A model generated the notes under the pieces. It ran no database searches. It saw nothing but the letters and a program-made list of their open reading frames with translations, and was not told the origin of the DNA. A stretch of 20,129 nt of DNA, taken from positions 1-20,129 of the IMG/VR virus record IMGVR_UViG_3300036791_000143, one strand, 5' to 3'. Every line of letters starts with the position of its first letter. The first letter of the stretch is position 1. Source of the stretch: a virus. The position numbers and the translations under genes were made by a program. Positions 7,535-12,411 of this stretch are shown here, in pieces.

Positions 7535-7720
7535 ATGCCGTGGCGGATCAAGCGGATCTGGGCGCTCACCCTGCTCGGCGTGGCCGCCCTCAGCCTGGCG
7601 GTCATCGTGCTCGTCTTGAACCGGGACACCTCGACCGATCTGCTGGCCGTCCTCGGCCTGATCGGCGGGGTCGCCATCATCGTGACGACCCTGCCGGTCA
7701 ACGGCGACGGCAAGCCCTGA
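7535..7720 (+). CDS. Holin-like protein with two membrane segments
   Basis: A 61-residue protein starting four bases after the endolysin stop. The N-terminus is basic (MPWRIKRIW). Two hydrophobic segments follow at about residues 9-28 (ALTLLGVAALSLAVIVLVL) and 37-55 (LAVLGLIGGVAIIVTTLPV), with a short polar loop (NRDTSTD) between them and a charged tail. Size, topology and position beside the amidase fit a class II type holin, which would permeabilise the membrane to release or activate the endolysin. There is no sequence-level family match that I can claim. Confidence 0.7.
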   Translation: MPWRIKRIWALTLLGVAALSLAVIVLVLNRDTSTDLLAVLGLIGGVAIIVTTLPVNGDGKP

Positions 7721-7818
7721 CCAGCCGGCGGGTCGTGCTGGCCGTGTGGCTGGCCATCGCCGTCGCCTCGACGCTGCTGGCCTTCACCCTCGGGATCGCC
7801 CTGGCCTTGTGGGCCTAA
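7717..7818 (+). CDS. Small single-span membrane protein of the lysis cassette
   Basis: A short frame of about 27-33 residues after the holin-like gene, ending at TAA 7816-7818. It encodes TSRRVVLAVWLAIAV followed by more hydrophobic residues to ALALWA, that is, a basic patch and one membrane span. The start is unclear: a CTG at 7717 overlaps the holin stop (CTGA), and a GTG at 7735 is the first standard codon. It could be an antiholin, a second holin or a spanin-like partner. Its stop overlaps the stop of the convergent integrase gene. Confidence 0.45.
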   Translation: MTSRRVVLAVWLAIAVASTLLAFTLGIALALWA

Positions 7819-8636
7819 GCCGACCGGTTGAGGGCGGCTCGCAGGGCGTCGTCGTCGCCGGCGCGGAGGTACCGGTCGGTGGTGGCCACGTTGCGATGCC
7901 CGAGGAGGCGCTGCACCATCTTCACGTCGCGGCTCTCGTCGTAGAGGTTGGTGGCGGCCGTGTGCCGCAGGGCGTGGGCGGACACCCCGTCATACGCCTC
8001 GGCCTTCAAGCCGGCGGCGGCCAGCCAGCCCGACACCCGCCGCGACAACCGGTTCGCCGACCAGCCGACGACCGGCCCGGCGCTGCGGGCCCCGACGTGG
8101 GCGGCCAGCAGCCCGGCGACGTCGTCGGCGACGGGCAGGCGGCGATGGTCGTCGTTCTTGCCCCACACGTCGAGGTGACTGCCGTCCCAGTCGGCGACGG
8201 CCAGCCGGGACACTTCCACGCAGCGCAACCCCTGGCGGGCCATGAGCGCCACGATCAGCCTGGCTTGGGTGTCGGGCAGGACGAGGCGCAGCCGGGCCAT
8301 CTGGGCGGCGCTCAGCGCCCGGTCCCGGCCTCTCGGCTCGTGCACCCGCCCGGCGGAGCGGCACGGGTCGACGTCGAGGAGGTCCCATTCGATCGCCCAC
8401 CGGCAGAACACCTTGACGGTGGACAGGTACGCCCGGCGGCTGGCGGGCCGCTGGCCGCCGACGAGGGCCTGCCAGGCGCGGATGTGGTCACGGTCGAGAT
8501 CGGCGATGTCGACGCCTTCGCAGATGGCGGCGAGGCGGCCGAGCCGCCAGCCGAGCTGACGGGCGGATCGGGCGCCGATCTCGCCCCGATCTTGGCGGTC
8601 GTTGACGTAGGTGGCGACGGCTTCGGACACCAGCAT
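7815..8636 (-). CDS. int: Tyrosine-family site-specific integrase
   Basis: A 273-residue recombinase for phage integration and excision. The start at 8636 is chosen because GGGAGGAACC lies just upstream on the minus strand; the frame remains open for 108 more codons, but that part is low complexity. Residues 1-90 look like a core-binding SAM-like domain (AVATYVNDRQ...AYLSTVKVFCRWAIEWDLL). The catalytic domain follows with all expected residues: R138 (GLRCVEV), K160 (WGKND), H221 and R224 (HALRHT), H247 (LLGHRN) and Y256 (TTDRYL). It is shorter than lambda-type integrases and seems to lack an N-terminal arm-binding domain, so it resembles XerC/D-sized enzymes. It is convergent with the lysis cassette, with stops overlapping. 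Confidence 0.95.
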   Translation of the reverse strand: MLVSEAVATYVNDRQDRGEIGARSARQLGWRLGRLAAICEGVDIADLDRDHIRAWQALVGGQRPASRRAYLSTVKVFCRWAIEWDLLDVDPCRSAGRVHEPRGRDRALSAAQMARLRLVLPDTQARLIVALMARQGLRCVEVSRLAVADWDGSHLDVWGKNDDHRRLPVADDVAGLLAAHVGARSAGPVVGWSANRLSRRVSGWLAAAGLKAEAYDGVSAHALRHTAATNLYDESRDVKMVQRLLGHRNVATTDRYLRAGDDDALRAALNRSA

Positions 8637-8828
8637 GTGGTTCCTCCCGAGCTTGGGCCGCCACCCGGCGGCGGATGCTAGGTCGCGTCTACCGTTCGGT
8701 AATTGCCCCCGCTCACGGCCGCTAGAGACTGTCGCAGCCGGGGCGTACCGTGTCGCGGTAGGTCGAGCGGGGATCGCTCCCGAACGTGACGCGTGCGCCT
8801 CGGCGCCCGAACGTAAGGGAGACCCCCA
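8637..8828. other. Non-coding stretch upstream of int with clustered inverted and direct repeats (possible attP/regulatory region)
   Basis: This lies between the divergent int and the small gene at 8829. It holds three small inverted repeats: TACCG/CGGTA at 8690-8701 with a 2-base loop, the same arms again at 8746-8760 with a 5-base loop, and GAGCG/CGCTC at 8765-8779. It also holds a direct repeat CCCGAACGT at 8779-8787 and 8806-8814. Because the int stop overlaps the lysis gene, there is no room for an attachment site on that side, so attP would more likely lie here. No tRNA-like 3' end is visible. Ribosome sites for int (minus) and the 8829 gene (plus) are at its two ends. Confidence 0.35.
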
Positions 8829-9068
8829 GTGCCACGAGATCGAAGGGGAAACCAGGCGCGGCGAGAGGTGAAACGCCGCATCGAGCTGCTCGACGCCGGC
8901 TTCGCCTTGCCGCGCGGACCGGACGTCCGGTCGCTGCTGCGACTCCTGGCCCTGATCCACGACGACGCGACGGTCACCGTCGAGGACCTCCTCGACCGGG
9001 TCGAGCTACACGCGAAGCACACCACGGCGACCCGACTGGTCGATCCGGAGAGATGGCGGTCATGGTGA
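8829..9068 (+). CDS. Small protein of unknown function
   Basis: A 79-residue product from a GTG start with AAGGGAG about seven bases upstream. The N-terminus is very basic (MPRDRRGNQARREVKRR). A helical middle follows with PDVRSLLRLLALIHDDATVTVEDLLDRVELHAKH. The ending is DPERWRSW. The basic start could touch nucleic acid, but no known motif is seen. It overlaps the following HNH gene by a few bases, so the two are probably made together. It is divergent from int and transcribed towards the repressor. Confidence 0.55.
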   Translation: MPRDRRGNQARREVKRRIELLDAGFALPRGPDVRSLLRLLALIHDDATVTVEDLLDRVELHAKHTTATRLVDPERWRSW

Positions 9069-9403
9069 TCCAACTGCAGCCGCATCTGTTCGACCCCGCC
9101 CCGTTCGACGAGTCGAGTGTCGGCCAACTGCTCCGGATAACCCGAAGACTCCAGTACCGCACCCAATACCTGCAGTCTTGGCAGTGGGCTCGCCGGCGGA
9201 TCGAGTTCCTGGACCGTCACCCTGACTGCGAGGTGTGCGGCCGGCGCGCGACCGACGTCCACCACACGAGCTACGACCATGTTGGCGACGAGTCCGACGA
9301 CGAGCTGATGCCGTTATGCCGGCGCCATCATGACGAGGCGCACCCTCGGACCGGCCGGCGCCGGGATCGTCGCCACCCCGGTCCGTCCGGGCCCGGACGG
9401 TAG
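9062..9403 (+). CDS. HNH endonuclease-like protein
   Basis: A 113-residue protein with the layout of phage HNH proteins. An N-terminal part is followed by a helix YLQSWQWARRRIEFLDR, then the zinc/nuclease core: CEVC (C56, C59), DVHHTSYDHVGDE with the HH at 67-68, and LMPLCRRHHDEAH with C86 and H89/H90. The Cys pair, the central HH and the C-x-x-x-H end are all present. Three in-frame starts are possible (ATG 9053, ATG 9062, GTG 9065). ATG 9062 is preferred because GGAG at 9047-9050 is well spaced. It lies away from the terminase genes, so it may be a stand-alone nicking or homing-type enzyme. Its stop is three bases from the stop of the convergent repressor. Confidence 0.75.
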   Translation: MVIQLQPHLFDPAPFDESSVGQLLRITRRLQYRTQYLQSWQWARRRIEFLDRHPDCEVCGRRATDVHHTSYDHVGDESDDELMPLCRRHHDEAHPRTGRRRDRRHPGPSGPGR

Positions 9404-9406
9404 TGC

Positions 9407-9691
9407 TCATGCCGCCACCCCGGGATACCATCTGGTAGACGGCACCGGTAGCCGACCGCCGGTCATGAGCCACACGTAGTCGACGGCGGTCCGCTCGGCG
9501 ATCTGGCGGCAGACGAGCGGATAGTCACGCGGCCGGTTACGGCCGGCCTCCCAGTTACGCCACTTCTGATCGTCGAGGCCGCAGTGCTCGGCGGTGCGCT
9601 TGACGTTCCAGCCGCCGAGATGCTGGCGGATCAGGGCGAGGCGGGCGCCGAAGGTGTCCTCAGGAATCCAGGGTTTGACAGGTCGAGCCAT
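9407..9691 (-). CDS. Probable immunity repressor (small HTH protein)
   Basis: A 94-residue DNA-binding protein, the only leftward gene besides int. A helix-turn-helix region runs from about residue 12 to 70: FGARLALIRQHLGGWNV, TAEHCGLDDQKWRNWEAG with the W-x-x-WE-x-G turn found in XRE-type repressors, and a following helix VCRQIAERTAVDYVWLM. The start at 9691 (MARPVKPW) is chosen; a longer frame exists but would run into the operator-like DNA upstream. There is no strong Shine-Dalgarno, and a -10-like TAGAAT lies only 8 bases upstream, so a leaderless mRNA is likely, as for lambda cI from PRM. It is divergent from a MerR-like gene, the normal arrangement of a lysogeny switch. Confidence 0.75.
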   Translation of the reverse strand: MARPVKPWIPEDTFGARLALIRQHLGGWNVKRTAEHCGLDDQKWRNWEAGRNRPRDYPLVCRQIAERTAVDYVWLMTGGRLPVPSTRWYPGVAA

Positions 9692-9699
9692 CACCCCAC

Positions 9700-9729
9700 A
9701 TTCTACCACATTATCCACAGTGTCCACAA
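9700..9729 (-). promoter_or_regulatory. Predicted leftward promoter of the repressor gene
   Basis: On the minus strand there is TTGTGG at 9724-9729, an 18-base spacer, and TAGAAT at 9700-9705 (five of six bases of TATAAT). Transcription would start about at the repressor ATG (9691) or the GTG just before it. The promoter overlaps the tandem CCACA/DnaA-box-like sites, so binding there would affect it. Confidence 0.45.
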
Positions 9730-9764
9730 GAGGGTGTGGATGATCGTCGATACGGGGTGGATTA
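9702..9764. repeat. Cluster of DnaA-box-like 9-mers in the immunity control region
   Basis: Compared with the consensus TT(A/G)TCCACA: 9711-9719 TTATCCACA is a perfect match on plus. 9720-9728 GTGTCCACA has one mismatch and directly abuts it. 9735-9743 is TCATCCACA on minus with one mismatch. 9756-9764 on minus matches seven of nine, and 9702-9710 six of nine. The CCACA cores on plus are spaced 10, 9 and 9 bases, close to a helical turn. An AT-richer stretch (9778-9812) lies beside them. These may be DnaA sites, or repressor operators that happen to share the core. Confidence 0.5.
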
Positions 9765-9771
9765 GCGGGTG

Positions 9772-9802
9772 TTGCGGTCATTAGTTAGGAATAGCATAGA
9801 CT
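9772..9802 (+). promoter_or_regulatory. Predicted rightward early promoter
   Basis: TTGCGG at 9772-9777 and TAGACT at 9797-9802 with a 19-base spacer; an alternative -10 is TAGCAT at 9792-9797. The ATG of the excisionase-like gene at 9813 is 11 bases after the -10 and has no ribosome site, so the message would have almost no leader. This would drive the long overlapped early operon. Confidence 0.4.
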
Positions 9803-9812
9803 TGTGAACCTT

Positions 9813-9995
9813 ATGGCTGATGAACTGTTGACCGCCGGCGAGGCGGCCGTGCTGTTGAACCTGAGCGACGAGACCTTGAGGCGTTGGGCCAAGACCGGGC
9901 GGGTCCGGTATGTGCGCCTGCCGTCGGATCAGATCCGCTTCCGGCGCCGGGACATCCTGGCGATCCTCAAGCCGGTCGAGCCGACGGCGTCATGA
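9813..9995 (+). CDS. MerR-like small HTH protein: excisionase or Cro-like regulator
   Basis: A 60-residue protein with a winged-helix fold of the excisionase (HTH_17/MerR N-terminal) family: LLTAGEAAVLLNLSDETLRRWAKTGRV for the HTH (residues about 5-31), then RLPSDQIRFRRRDILAIL for the wing and last helix. Proteins of this type either bend attachment-site DNA as a recombination directionality factor or regulate early transcription. Being the first rightward gene opposite the repressor suits both, and it is the only excisionase candidate in the window. ATG 9813 is used; GTG 9804 in frame is possible. It has no clear ribosome site, which fits a leaderless transcript. The stop overlaps the next start (ATGA). 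Confidence 0.8.
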   Translation: MADELLTAGEAAVLLNLSDETLRRWAKTGRVRYVRLPSDQIRFRRRDILAILKPVEPTAS

Positions 9996-10294
9996 CCGTC
10001 GCCCCGGATCTGCGGGAGTCCGAGGCCGGCTTCATGGCGGTGATCCGCGATTACGCCCGGCTGAACGGCTGGCGGACCTATCACACCGGCCGGTCGGACG
10101 GCTCCGACCCGGGCTGGCCGGACCTGGCGTTGTGCCGCCCGCCGCGGTTCGTGGTGGCCGAGGTGAAATCATCATGGGGCCGGCTGACCGTCGACCAGCA
10201 GGGGTGGCTGGCCGATCTGCGCCGCTCCGGCGTCGCGGCGTATCTGTGGCGGCCGGCGGACTGGCCGACGATTCTCCAGGTCCTGGCCCGATGA
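9992..10294 (+). CDS. VRR-NUC domain nuclease
   Basis: A 100-residue single-domain nuclease of the VRR-NUC (PD-(D/E)XK) family. Visible active-site elements are an early Glu in the first helix (ESEAGFMAVIRDYARLNGW), GWPDLALC with D44, VVAEVKSSWG with E57 and K59, and a Q-x-x-W after it (DQQGW, near residues 68-72). Stand-alone phage VRR-NUC proteins can act as Holliday-junction or other structure-specific nucleases. It starts by ATGA overlap with the excisionase-like gene. Its neighbourhood with RecT suggests a role in phage recombination or in resolving replication intermediates before packaging (inference). Confidence 0.85.
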   Translation: MTVAPDLRESEAGFMAVIRDYARLNGWRTYHTGRSDGSDPGWPDLALCRPPRFVVAEVKSSWGRLTVDQQGWLADLRRSGVAAYLWRPADWPTILQVLAR

Positions 10295-10467
10295 CCCCTA
10301 ACGCCGACCTGGAGGCACTTATCAGAGAGTCCATCGAGGACGCCTTCAGGTGGTACAGCGAGGACATCGACAAGGACGGGCTTATGGTTTACGTCACCAG
10401 GAACCTTCTTGCTGACCTAAAGCAAGCTGGCTACACGGTGTCCCGTAACGACAGTGGTGCCACATGA
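10291..10467 (+). CDS. Small acidic protein of unknown function
   Basis: A 58-residue protein beginning MTPNADLEALIRESIEDAF and ending SRNDSGAT. It is mostly helix, acidic, with a YVTRNLLADLKQAGYTV segment. Both ends overlap neighbours by ATGA, so it is a genuine member of the operon. Its DNA is clearly less GC-rich than the surrounding genes, including third positions (cttctt, ctaaag codons), which suggests later arrival or a different origin. No function is recognised. Confidence 0.6.
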   Translation: MTPNADLEALIRESIEDAFRWYSEDIDKDGLMVYVTRNLLADLKQAGYTVSRNDSGAT

Positions 10468-11048
10468 CCCAGAACGCCGACTCGGGGCGCGTTATGAAGT
10501 TCGCCTACGCCGACCCGCCGTACCTCGGATCATGCGCCCTCTGCAAACACAATCACCCTGACGGGCGATGCTGGGATGAAATCGAATCCTGGTGCCGGCT
10601 CCTCGACGAACTGCACACCTACTACGACGGCTGGGCGCTGTCGTGCGCGACGTCGAACCTGCGCGCCATCTACCCGATGTGCCCGCTAAAGGCCAGGATC
10701 GCCGCATGGTGCCGACCACAACCGCCCGGTCGCCTCAACATTTTCCCTACTCCCTCGTGGGAACCAGTGATCGTTGTCGTCGGCCGCAAGAAACGATCTA
10801 AAGGCGTCGACCGGGTCGTCGATCACCTCGTCTTGCAGCCTGACGTCGGGTTCCTTGCACCCTGGGGCGAACCCGGCAACAAACCGCCAGGGTTCGCCCG
10901 GTGGGTATTCCGCATGATGGGCGCCGAGCCGGGCGACAAGTTCGACGACCTGTTCCCCGGTTCTGGCGCGGTGACCCGGGCGTGGGACGCCTACGCCGCG
11001 CAAGGGGCGCTGGCCCTGTCCCCTAACGACAGGTCGGGGACAGCATGA
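10464..11048 (+). CDS. Phage DNA methyltransferase (DPPY type, circularly ordered motifs)
   Basis: A 194-residue enzyme likely to transfer a methyl group from SAM to an amino group of adenine (or cytosine). The catalytic motif IV appears near the N-terminus as ADPPYLG (D17-Y20). The SAM-binding motif I comes near the C-terminus as FDDLFPGSGAVTRAWD (FPGSG at 164-168). This IV-before-I order is the beta-type arrangement. No separate target-recognition domain is obvious. A Cys/His-rich insert (CALCKHNHPDGRC, residues 24-36) follows the catalytic motif. Such orphan phage methyltransferases usually protect phage DNA from host restriction. It overlaps both neighbours by ATGA. Internal Met11 is an alternative start. 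Confidence 0.85.
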   Translation: MTQNADSGRVMKFAYADPPYLGSCALCKHNHPDGRCWDEIESWCRLLDELHTYYDGWALSCATSNLRAIYPMCPLKARIAAWCRPQPPGRLNIFPTPSWEPVIVVVGRKKRSKGVDRVVDHLVLQPDVGFLAPWGEPGNKPPGFARWVFRMMGAEPGDKFDDLFPGSGAVTRAWDAYAAQGALALSPNDRSGTA

Positions 11049-11809
11049 CCGCCCCCGAGATCGTGCGGACGGACCGGCGGTGGGAGGCGCTGGCCGAGAA
11101 GATCGCCCCCGGCGCCAGCCGCCTCGACCTGGACTATCTGGGCGAGATCTGCCAGCGGACCGGGCTGTCGCCGTTCACCAGCCCCCCCGAGATCGTGCTG
11201 ATCGGCCGGCGCGACAAGCGGGCGGGCGGCCGGGTCGTGTACCGCCCGCAGGTGACCATCGACGGCCGCCTCGCCCTGGCCATGCGCTCCGGGCGGATCG
11301 TCGGCCTCGAAGGGCCGCACTTCACCGGCGCCCGCGAGGACTGGACCGACAGTCACGGCCAGAGGATCTGGACGGATATGTGGGACGCCAAGGAGGAAGG
11401 TGAGTACCCGCGCGCCGCCCGCTACCTGGTCCACGTGGCCGGCTGGACGATCCCGGTGAACGGCACCGCCCCCTGGATCGAATTTTGCCAACGCGACCAC
11501 GACGGCAAGCTGCTCGACCTGTGGCGGCAGATGCCGACCACCATGCTGGCGAAGACGGCCCTGTCGCTCGGGTTGCGCCGAGCGGGCGTCGAGAGCCTCC
11601 CCGCCGATGTGGCCGTCGGCTACGAGGGCGACCCTGGCACCGCCGACATCTCCGATTCGGAGGTCCCGGAGGCGGTCTACGACGCCCTGCCCGAGTCGCG
11701 CGGCGCCCTGGCGGACGAGGATCAGCCGACCCGGTACGACCCGCCCGACGACGATCCGGGCCGGCCGTTCACCGACGACCCGGATCCGGGCGCCCGGTTC
11801 GTGGAGTGA
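11045..11809 (+). CDS. recT: RecT/Bet-family single-strand annealing protein
   Basis: A 254-residue recombinase that would coat single-stranded DNA and anneal complementary strands. The conserved core is visible: YLGEICQRTGLSPF near residues 30-45, VVYRPQVTIDGRLALAMRSGRIVGLEGP (about 63-95), a beta-rich middle with WDAKEEGEYPRAARYLVHVAGW, and the diagnostic LWRQMPTTMLAKTALSLGLRRA helix near 160-180. The C-terminal 60 residues are acidic and disordered (ALADEDQPTRYD...DDDPGRPFTDD), a feature of proteins that recruit SSB or partners. No RecE, lambda-exonuclease or YqaJ exonuclease gene lies beside it; the only nuclease upstream is the VRR-NUC protein. Confidence 0.9.
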   Translation: MTAPEIVRTDRRWEALAEKIAPGASRLDLDYLGEICQRTGLSPFTSPPEIVLIGRRDKRAGGRVVYRPQVTIDGRLALAMRSGRIVGLEGPHFTGAREDWTDSHGQRIWTDMWDAKEEGEYPRAARYLVHVAGWTIPVNGTAPWIEFCQRDHDGKLLDLWRQMPTTMLAKTALSLGLRRAGVESLPADVAVGYEGDPGTADISDSEVPEAVYDALPESRGALADEDQPTRYDPPDDDPGRPFTDDPDPGARFVE

Positions 11810-11985
11810 CCCGCCGGGAGCTGCTCGACCGGCTGGAGATGTTGAACGCCGCCTTGGACCGGCATCGGGCCGACCCGCTGGTCACGCTGGCGGAGGGGAA
11901 GGCGATGCGGGTGTCGGCGCTGCGGCAAGCGGTGTACGCCACCGGCGACCAGGTGGCGAAGCTGGCCGAGGCGGAGGCGTGGTGA
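11806..11985 (+). CDS. Small helical protein of unknown function
   Basis: A 59-residue product with a GTG start overlapping the recT stop (GTGA). It is all-helical: RRELLDRLEMLNAALDRHRADPLVTLAEGKAMRVSALRQAVYATGDQVAKLAEAEAW, shown here only in its key parts RRELLDRLEMLNAALD and ALRQAVYATGDQVAKL. The heptad-like Leu/Ala spacing suggests a coiled coil or a small dimer. The open frame upstream belongs to the recT shadow. Function unknown; possibly a partner of RecT. Confidence 0.55.
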   Translation: MTRRELLDRLEMLNAALDRHRADPLVTLAEGKAMRVSALRQAVYATGDQVAKLAEAEAW

Positions 11986-12131
11986 TGAAGATCACCGAGG
12001 CTTACGCCGCGCTGGGCGATCCGGATGGGACGTCATCAGACGACCTATCAGCGGTCGACGAGGGCGATCGCGGCGGACATGAAAGTCTCCGAGAGCACGG
12101 CCCGCCGGGCGCTCCGCAGGCTTGTGGATAA
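11985..12131 (+). CDS. Short ORF or displaced N-terminus of the winged-helix gene
   Basis: An ATG overlapping the previous stop (TGATGA) opens a frame of 48 codons. Its first residues, MKITEAYAALGDPDG, look like real protein, while the remainder (SSDDLSAVDEGDRGG...) is the out-of-frame reading of the winged-helix gene. It may be the original start of the gene now read from 12025, separated by a frameshift, or a tiny coupling ORF. See the finding on this frame change. Confidence 0.25.
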   Translation: MKITEAYAALGDPDGTSSDDLSAVDEGDRGGHESLREHGPPGAPQACG

Positions 12132-12411
12132 GGGCAAGGTGATATCCACCACACTGCCGGGTCAAGCCCCCATCTGGTCGCTGGCACCCCTGTCAGAGTT
12201 ACAGGGGGGGGCTGTCACAGTGACCGTAACCCCTGTCACCCAGGGGGGGACTAAAGGCAGTTATAGGCAGGTAAACCATGGTGGCGAAGCTCGCCGCAGC
12301 AAGGCTGCAGCTTCGCCACCTGTGGAGAACCTGCGCCCGCACACGAGCGACGGCGTCGACTTCGCCCCCGGCTCGGGTCGCCTGCCGAACTGGTCGAAAG
12401 GTGAGACCTGA
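12025..12411 (+). CDS. Winged-helix DNA-binding protein, possible replication initiator-like
   Basis: A 128-residue product whose N-terminus is a clear winged-helix/HTH: YQRSTRAIAADMKVSES, TARRALRRLVDKGKV and the wing VISTTLPGQAPIWSL (residues about 8-53). The rest (from about 60) is Gly/Ser/Ala/Thr-rich and probably unstructured, ending NWSKGET. The ATG at 12025 has only a weak ribosome site. Within its coding DNA lie DnaA-box-like sites, three inverted repeats, an AT-rich stretch and a long hairpin. In lambdoid phages the replication origin lies inside the gene for the initiator O, between a winged-helix DNA-binding domain and a partner-binding tail, so this could be an analogue (inference). 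Alternatively it is a transcription regulator. Confidence 0.6.
   Translation: MGRHQTTYQRSTRAIAADMKVSESTARRALRRLVDKGKVISTTLPGQAPIWSLAPLSELQGGAVTVTVTPVTQGGTKGSYRQVNHGGEARRSKAAASPPVENLRPHTSDGVDFAPGSGRLPNWSKGET
12123..12329. other. Origin-like repeat region inside the winged-helix gene
   Basis: In order: a perfect DnaA box on minus (TGTGGATAA, 12123-12131); a weaker one on plus (12142-12150, seven of nine); an inverted repeat CCCCTGT/ACAGGGG with a 7-base loop (12187-12207); a dyad GTCAC-A-GTGAC (12214-12224); an inverted repeat CCCCTG/CAGGGG (12230-12246); a locally AT-rich part with AGGCAG repeated at 10-base spacing (12255-12270); the long hairpin at 12280-12320; and TGTGGAGAA, eight of nine to a DnaA box on minus (12321-12329). 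Direct copies of CCCCTGTCA occur at 12187 and 12230. The combination resembles a theta origin. Confidence 0.4.
12280..12320. repeat. Long perfect hairpin / cruciform
   Basis: GGTGGCGAAGC at 12280-12290 pairs perfectly with GCTTCGCCACC at 12310-12320. Inside the 19-base loop, GCAGC (12296-12300) pairs with GCTGC (12304-12308) across a 3-base turn. The whole forms a stem with one small asymmetric internal loop. It is within coding sequence and not followed by a T run, so it is not a standard terminator. It could act as a single-strand initiation or primase site, or a protein target. Confidence 0.6.

Noticed and set aside
8637-8960. 108-codon N-terminal extension of the integrase
   Set aside because: Low-complexity sequence, crosses the divergent small gene, and a strong ribosome site lies directly before Met at 8636.
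12280-12320. Rho-independent terminator at the long hairpin
   Set aside because: No T run follows and it lies inside a coding frame; it fits an origin or protein-binding structure better.
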